A stretch of 9,761 nucleotides of DNA from Thermoplasmata archaeon (GTDB lineage: Archaea > Thermoplasmatota > Thermoplasmata > Thermoplasmatales > Thermoplasmataceae): positions 1-9,761 of the forward strand of contig JAJZYV010000039.1 in NCBI GenBank assembly GCA_021797955.1, given 5' to 3'. How positions within the stretch are numbered: position 1 is the first letter of the stretch; each line of letters begins with the position of its first letter. Under the pieces are notes generated by a model. The model saw only the letters and a list, made by a program, of their open reading frames with translations, searched no databases and had not been told where the DNA came from. The translations under genes and the position numbers were made by a program. This document shows, in pieces, positions 7,310 to 9,761 of the stretch.

Positions 7310-7317
7310 CATATAAA
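7310..7317 (-). promoter_or_regulatory. TATA box of the dipeptide epimerase
   Basis: On the minus strand this reads TTTATATG, centred about 24 nt before the GTG at 7289, with no Shine-Dalgarno between. It decides the start: the longer frame from 7460 would put the promoter inside the coding region. Confidence 0.65.
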
Positions 7318-7433
7318 TTAGCGGAACACCAAGTGAGCTTAATAAGATCCAGGTTATTTTTGCATTCTCCAATTAACAAAAGAAGTGACACTGGGTGAAT
7401 CATACTTAACAGGATAACAACCAGTGAAAAGGA

Positions 7434-7440
7434 TTTATGA
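7434..7440 (+). promoter_or_regulatory. TATA-like box of namZ
   Basis: TTTATGA lies about 23 nt before the ATG at 7460, preceded by purine-rich GAAAAGGA that could serve as BRE. The spacing matches the other leaderless starts here. The match is weaker than at the other promoters. The 170-nt region 7290-7459 holds this and the divergent epimerase promoter, and nothing else was recognised in it. Confidence 0.45.
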
Positions 7441-7459
7441 AGGGAATGAATGAACCGCA

Positions 7460-8665
7460 ATGGTCACACTTGGTATTGAGAACATCAAAAATCTTGTTGC
7501 AGGAAATTCGAACAAGAAGGTGGGTATAATAACCAATAACATTGCAAGATCCTCATCTCTCACATCAGTTTTAGATATCTTGGTTAAGAAGATAGGCAGG
7601 GAGAAAATTGTTCTGTTAACTCCGGAGCACGGTTATTATGGTACTGCACAGGCAGGACTCCCGGTTGGATCAGGTTATGACAACGAGTTGAATGTAATGG
7701 TTGAAAGCCTGTACAGGGATTCAAAAAAGGGAAGCAGCTCAAAGGATCAGGACTCTGAAATGAGAAACCGGGACTCTATCCGCGACGAATCGAAGTATCC
7801 CACAAAGGAAACTATGGAGAGTCTTGACTCAATAATTTGCGATCTTGTGGACATTGGATGCAGGATATATACAAATATAGCAACTATGGTCTACACAATG
7901 TCTCAGAGCTCTAATGATCAAAATTTTATTGTGCTGGATAGACCCAACCCAATCAATGGAAGAGATATGGATGGTCCAATTCTGGACAGAAAATTGTTTT
8001 CTTTCATCGGAGCGTTGCCAATTCCAATGAGACATTCGATGACCCTCGGTGAATTAGCACTTTTTTTTAATAAGTTTGAAAATGAGAGTAAGGCAAATTT
8101 AAAGGTGGTTCCAGTGGAGGGATGGTCAAGGAATATGTGGAATGACCAGTGCCAGCTGGACTGGATACCCTCATCTCCAAACATACCAACCCTTACCACA
8201 GCAACACTGTATCCCGGAACGGTATTATTCGAGGGTACTAACATGTCAGAGGGGAGGGGAACAACATTACCATTCCAATTAATTGGGGCTCCATGGATTA
8301 CATCCGATAAATTCATAAGAGAACTAAAAGAAGAGAAACTTGATGGCATAAAATTTATGGATTTTAAATTCAGGCCAACCTTTTCAAAACATGTCCAGGA
8401 GGTTTGCAATGGTGTTCTGCTAATACCAGAAAAAAGGGACTTACTAAAACCATTCAGTTCAACTTTGAAAATAATTTCCATCATTCAACGATTGTTTGAG
8501 GATGATTTTAAATTCTTCGACAGTTATTTTGATAAAGCATCAGGTAAGGACACCATAAGGAAGGGAATTACTGATGGAAAAGGTATAGGGGAAATTCTTT
8601 CACCATTCCAGGGTGAATTGGACAATTTTATGGAAAGGAAAAAAGAAATTGTATTATATGGGTAA
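7460..8665 (+). CDS. namZ: Exo-beta-N-acetylmuramidase (NamZ, GH171, formerly DUF1343)
   Basis: 401 residues. NamZ, characterised in Bacillus subtilis, releases MurNAc from the non-reducing end of murein fragments, complementing NagZ. Conserved blocks are all visible: TPEHGYYG at 54-61, DLVDIGCRIYT at 128-138 (usually DxQDxGxRxYT), VLDRPNPINGR at 158-168, RHSMTLGELA at 191-200, WIPSSPNIP at 235-243, and YPGTVLFEGTNMSEGRGT at 251-268 followed by PFQLIGAPW. A hydrophilic stretch at about 86-117, rich in Ser, Lys, Asp and Arg, interrupts the usual short loop after VESLY. No signal peptide is present, unlike the secreted Bacillus enzyme, so the protein probably works inside the cell. It converges with ldcA, with 8 nt between stops. 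MurNAc set free here would need a kinase before MurQ could use it. Confidence 0.9.
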   Translation: MVTLGIENIKNLVAGNSNKKVGIITNNIARSSSLTSVLDILVKKIGREKIVLLTPEHGYYGTAQAGLPVGSGYDNELNVMVESLYRDSKKGSSSKDQDSEMRNRDSIRDESKYPTKETMESLDSIICDLVDIGCRIYTNIATMVYTMSQSSNDQNFIVLDRPNPINGRDMDGPILDRKLFSFIGALPIPMRHSMTLGELALFFNKFENESKANLKVVPVEGWSRNMWNDQCQLDWIPSSPNIPTLTTATLYPGTVLFEGTNMSEGRGTTLPFQLIGAPWITSDKFIRELKEEKLDGIKFMDFKFRPTFSKHVQEVCNGVLLIPEKRDLLKPFSSTLKIISIIQRLFEDDFKFFDSYFDKASGKDTIRKGITDGKGIGEILSPFQGELDNFMERKKEIVLYG

Positions 8666-8673
8666 CTGAAAAA

Positions 8674-9597
8674 TCATTCCACAATATCTTCTAAAAGTTC
8701 AATGTATGGAAATTCGGATGAAATTCTAACTTTGGCATTTAGAGGGAGAAGCATATGCTCTTTACCATGCCCGAATGGCATATCAAAGAGACACAGTTTT
8801 CCAACTTTAGAAGAAAAATTATGTATGGCGTTCTGTGTGAGGTAATTGGGTTCCCTGGAAGATTCCATAACCTTGAACTCACCGAATACATACGCTCTAA
8901 ATTCTTTCAGGTATGAATGACTGATATTGAACAATTCCCTATCTATTTCACCATACCTTACATTTGTGTCCTCCAGGAGAAATATCTTATCCGATGGATC
9001 TGGCATGTATTCTGTGTTAAACAGTGCCGTGGCAACTGAAAGATTGGTACCTGTTGTAATTCCCTCAGCATCAGGTTTGCCGTTGCTTTTTATAAATCTA
9101 TCAGGGTTGAAGTAGACACTTTTTGTGTTTCCACCAAGAATATCCATGAATTCTATGAATGCGGGAGAATTCAGCGTTTCAAGATCGGATGATGGCATTG
9201 GTCCATGAAATGTTATGAGTCCAGATTTTTCCTGGAAAGCCATATGGAGGGCAGTTATATCGCTGTAGCCCAAAAATATTTTGGGATTTTCTCTGATTAA
9301 TTCATAATCGATTTCGTCAAGCAGGTTTATTGTTCCGTGCCCTCCTTTTGCACAAAATATGGCTTTTACATCATCTTTGAATGCCTGGTGGAGATCTTCC
9401 AGTCTTTCCTCAACCGGGGCAGAGAATTCGCTAACATATGAATGCTTTTTTAAATTTTTTCCAAGTGAAACCCTGTATCCCATCTTCTTAAGTATTTCAA
9501 TGCCTTCGGAAAGTTCTTTCATCGGAGGCATGCTTGAAGGTGCAATAATCCTTATTTCATCATTTTTTCTTAATTTTTGTGGTTTTATCCTGTCCAT
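8674..9597 (-). CDS. ldcA: Muramoyltetrapeptide LD-carboxypeptidase (peptidase family S66)
   Basis: 307 residues, the usual family length. LdcA removes the D-Ala after meso-DAP from stem tetrapeptides in the cytoplasm, leaving tripeptide. Motifs seen are RIIAPSS at 16-22, FCAKGGHGT at 81-89, the nucleophile S112 in GYSDITALH, FHGPM at 130-134, TNLSVATALFNTEY at 184-197, the catalytic Glu at 209 in LLEDTNVRYGEIDR, and the catalytic histidine H277 in FGHG. The Ser-Glu-His triad is therefore complete. The S66 family also includes microcin C self-immunity proteins (MccF), but the surrounding murein genes favour LdcA. The ATG at 9597 has a TATA box about 25 nt upstream and no Shine-Dalgarno, so the message is likely leaderless. 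Its 3' end faces namZ. Confidence 0.92.
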   Translation of the reverse strand: MDRIKPQKLRKNDEIRIIAPSSMPPMKELSEGIEILKKMGYRVSLGKNLKKHSYVSEFSAPVEERLEDLHQAFKDDVKAIFCAKGGHGTINLLDEIDYELIRENPKIFLGYSDITALHMAFQEKSGLITFHGPMPSSDLETLNSPAFIEFMDILGGNTKSVYFNPDRFIKSNGKPDAEGITTGTNLSVATALFNTEYMPDPSDKIFLLEDTNVRYGEIDRELFNISHSYLKEFRAYVFGEFKVMESSREPNYLTQNAIHNFSSKVGKLCLFDMPFGHGKEHMLLPLNAKVRISSEFPYIELLEDIVE

Positions 9598-9618
9598 ATC
9601 TATCTAAGCAAATGTTTC

Positions 9619-9626
9619 TTATAAAA
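9619..9626 (-). promoter_or_regulatory. TATA box of ldcA
   Basis: On the minus strand this reads TTTTATAA, centred about 25 nt before the ATG at 9597, without a Shine-Dalgarno between. It is a clear leaderless promoter and lies right beside the transposase remnant on the other strand. Confidence 0.65.
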
Positions 9627-9634
9627 CTATCTTA

Positions 9635-9761
9635 TGTTCATGTCTGGAGTTTGAGGGAAGCAGTACTATTACCATTCCTAGGCATGGCTCAGTATTTCGG
9701 TGCAGGCAATGCAATTTTGAACTTCATTCCGATCTCAATGCCTCACGAAACATTGAGGTAC
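9635..9761 (+). pseudogene. tnpB: 5'-truncated TnpB (IS200/IS605 OrfB) zinc-ribbon remnant, runs off the window
   Basis: The frame through 9671 encodes IPRHGSVFRCRQCNFELHSD followed by LNASRNIEV. This is the C-terminal zinc ribbon of TnpB: the second CxxC pair is RCRQC (9698-9712), then the FELHSDLNASRNI block carrying the last RuvC aspartate. The first cysteine pair appears only as CSC at 9635-9643, one residue short of CxxC. The frame opens after a TAA at 9605-9607 and has no ATG, GTG or TTG, so the N-terminal ~300 residues are missing and this cannot be an intact gene. The 3' end lies outside the window. It marks an old insertion of an IS200/IS605-type element next to ldcA. Confidence 0.78.

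Noticed and set aside
7290..7460. Hydrophobic N-terminal segment of the epimerase as a signal peptide or membrane anchor
   Set aside because: It begins at TTG, has no family counterpart and contains the TATA box of the real GTG start.
7918..8484. 188-residue minus-strand frame opposite namZ
   Set aside because: It is antisense to strongly conserved NamZ motifs and encodes no recognisable domain.
8674..9597. Microcin C immunity protein (MccF-type S66) instead of LdcA
   Set aside because: The two share the fold and triad, but no microcin or nucleotide-peptide genes are near and the whole neighbourhood is peptidoglycan catabolism.
1..9761. tRNA, rRNA, CRISPR array, riboswitch
   Set aside because: Nothing with cloverleaf, rRNA-like or regularly spaced repeat structure was seen, and the gaps are at most about 170 nt and promoter-like.

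Overview
The window is most likely from a wall-less archaeon of the Thermoplasmatales type. The evidence is indirect. Most transcription units start with an archaeal TATA box centred about 22-26 nt before a start codon that has no Shine-Dalgarno, which is the pattern of leaderless archaeal transcripts. Genes inside operons do carry a Shine-Dalgarno (GAGGGG, GGTGAT). The DNA is AT-rich, favours AGG/AGA and ATA codons, and is very compact. No ribosomal or other phylogenetic marker is present, so the assignment is an inference.

Layout, left to right: the 3' end of murQ (MurNAc-6-phosphate etherase, cut by the window edge) and a PBP4-like S13 D-Ala-D-Ala peptidase form a rightward operon. This meets lysA (diaminopimelate decarboxylase) and an HSL-type alpha/beta hydrolase on the minus strand. 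A rightward pair follows: an SH3-NlpC/P60 peptidase and nagZ (GH3 beta-N-acetylhexosaminidase). These converge, with a 13-nt overlap, on a minus-strand dipeptide epimerase. A divergent promoter region separates that gene from namZ (GH171, formerly DUF1343, exo-beta-N-acetylmuramidase), which converges on ldcA (S66 LD-carboxypeptidase, minus). The right edge holds a 5'-less remnant of a TnpB (IS200/IS605 OrfB) zinc ribbon.

Eight of the nine protein genes map onto one route: complete catabolism of bacterial peptidoglycan fragments. NagZ and NamZ would remove GlcNAc and MurNAc alternately from glycan ends. MurQ would convert MurNAc-6P to GlcNAc-6P and D-lactate. The S13 enzyme and LdcA would trim D-Ala from the stem or open cross-links. 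NlpC/P60 would cut D-Glu-gamma-DAP. The epimerase would turn L-Ala-D-Glu into L-Ala-L-Glu, and LysA would turn released meso-DAP into lysine. None of the complete proteins shows a signal peptide, so the pathway looks cytoplasmic and would act on imported fragments. Still to be found, possibly just upstream of murQ, are a MurNAc kinase, a MurNAc-L-Ala amidase and an importer. An archaeon has no murein of its own, so this reads as a scavenging system that feeds on bacterial cell walls. That is the main discovery candidate here. No gene-free stretch exceeds about 170 bases, and no tRNA, rRNA or CRISPR was seen.
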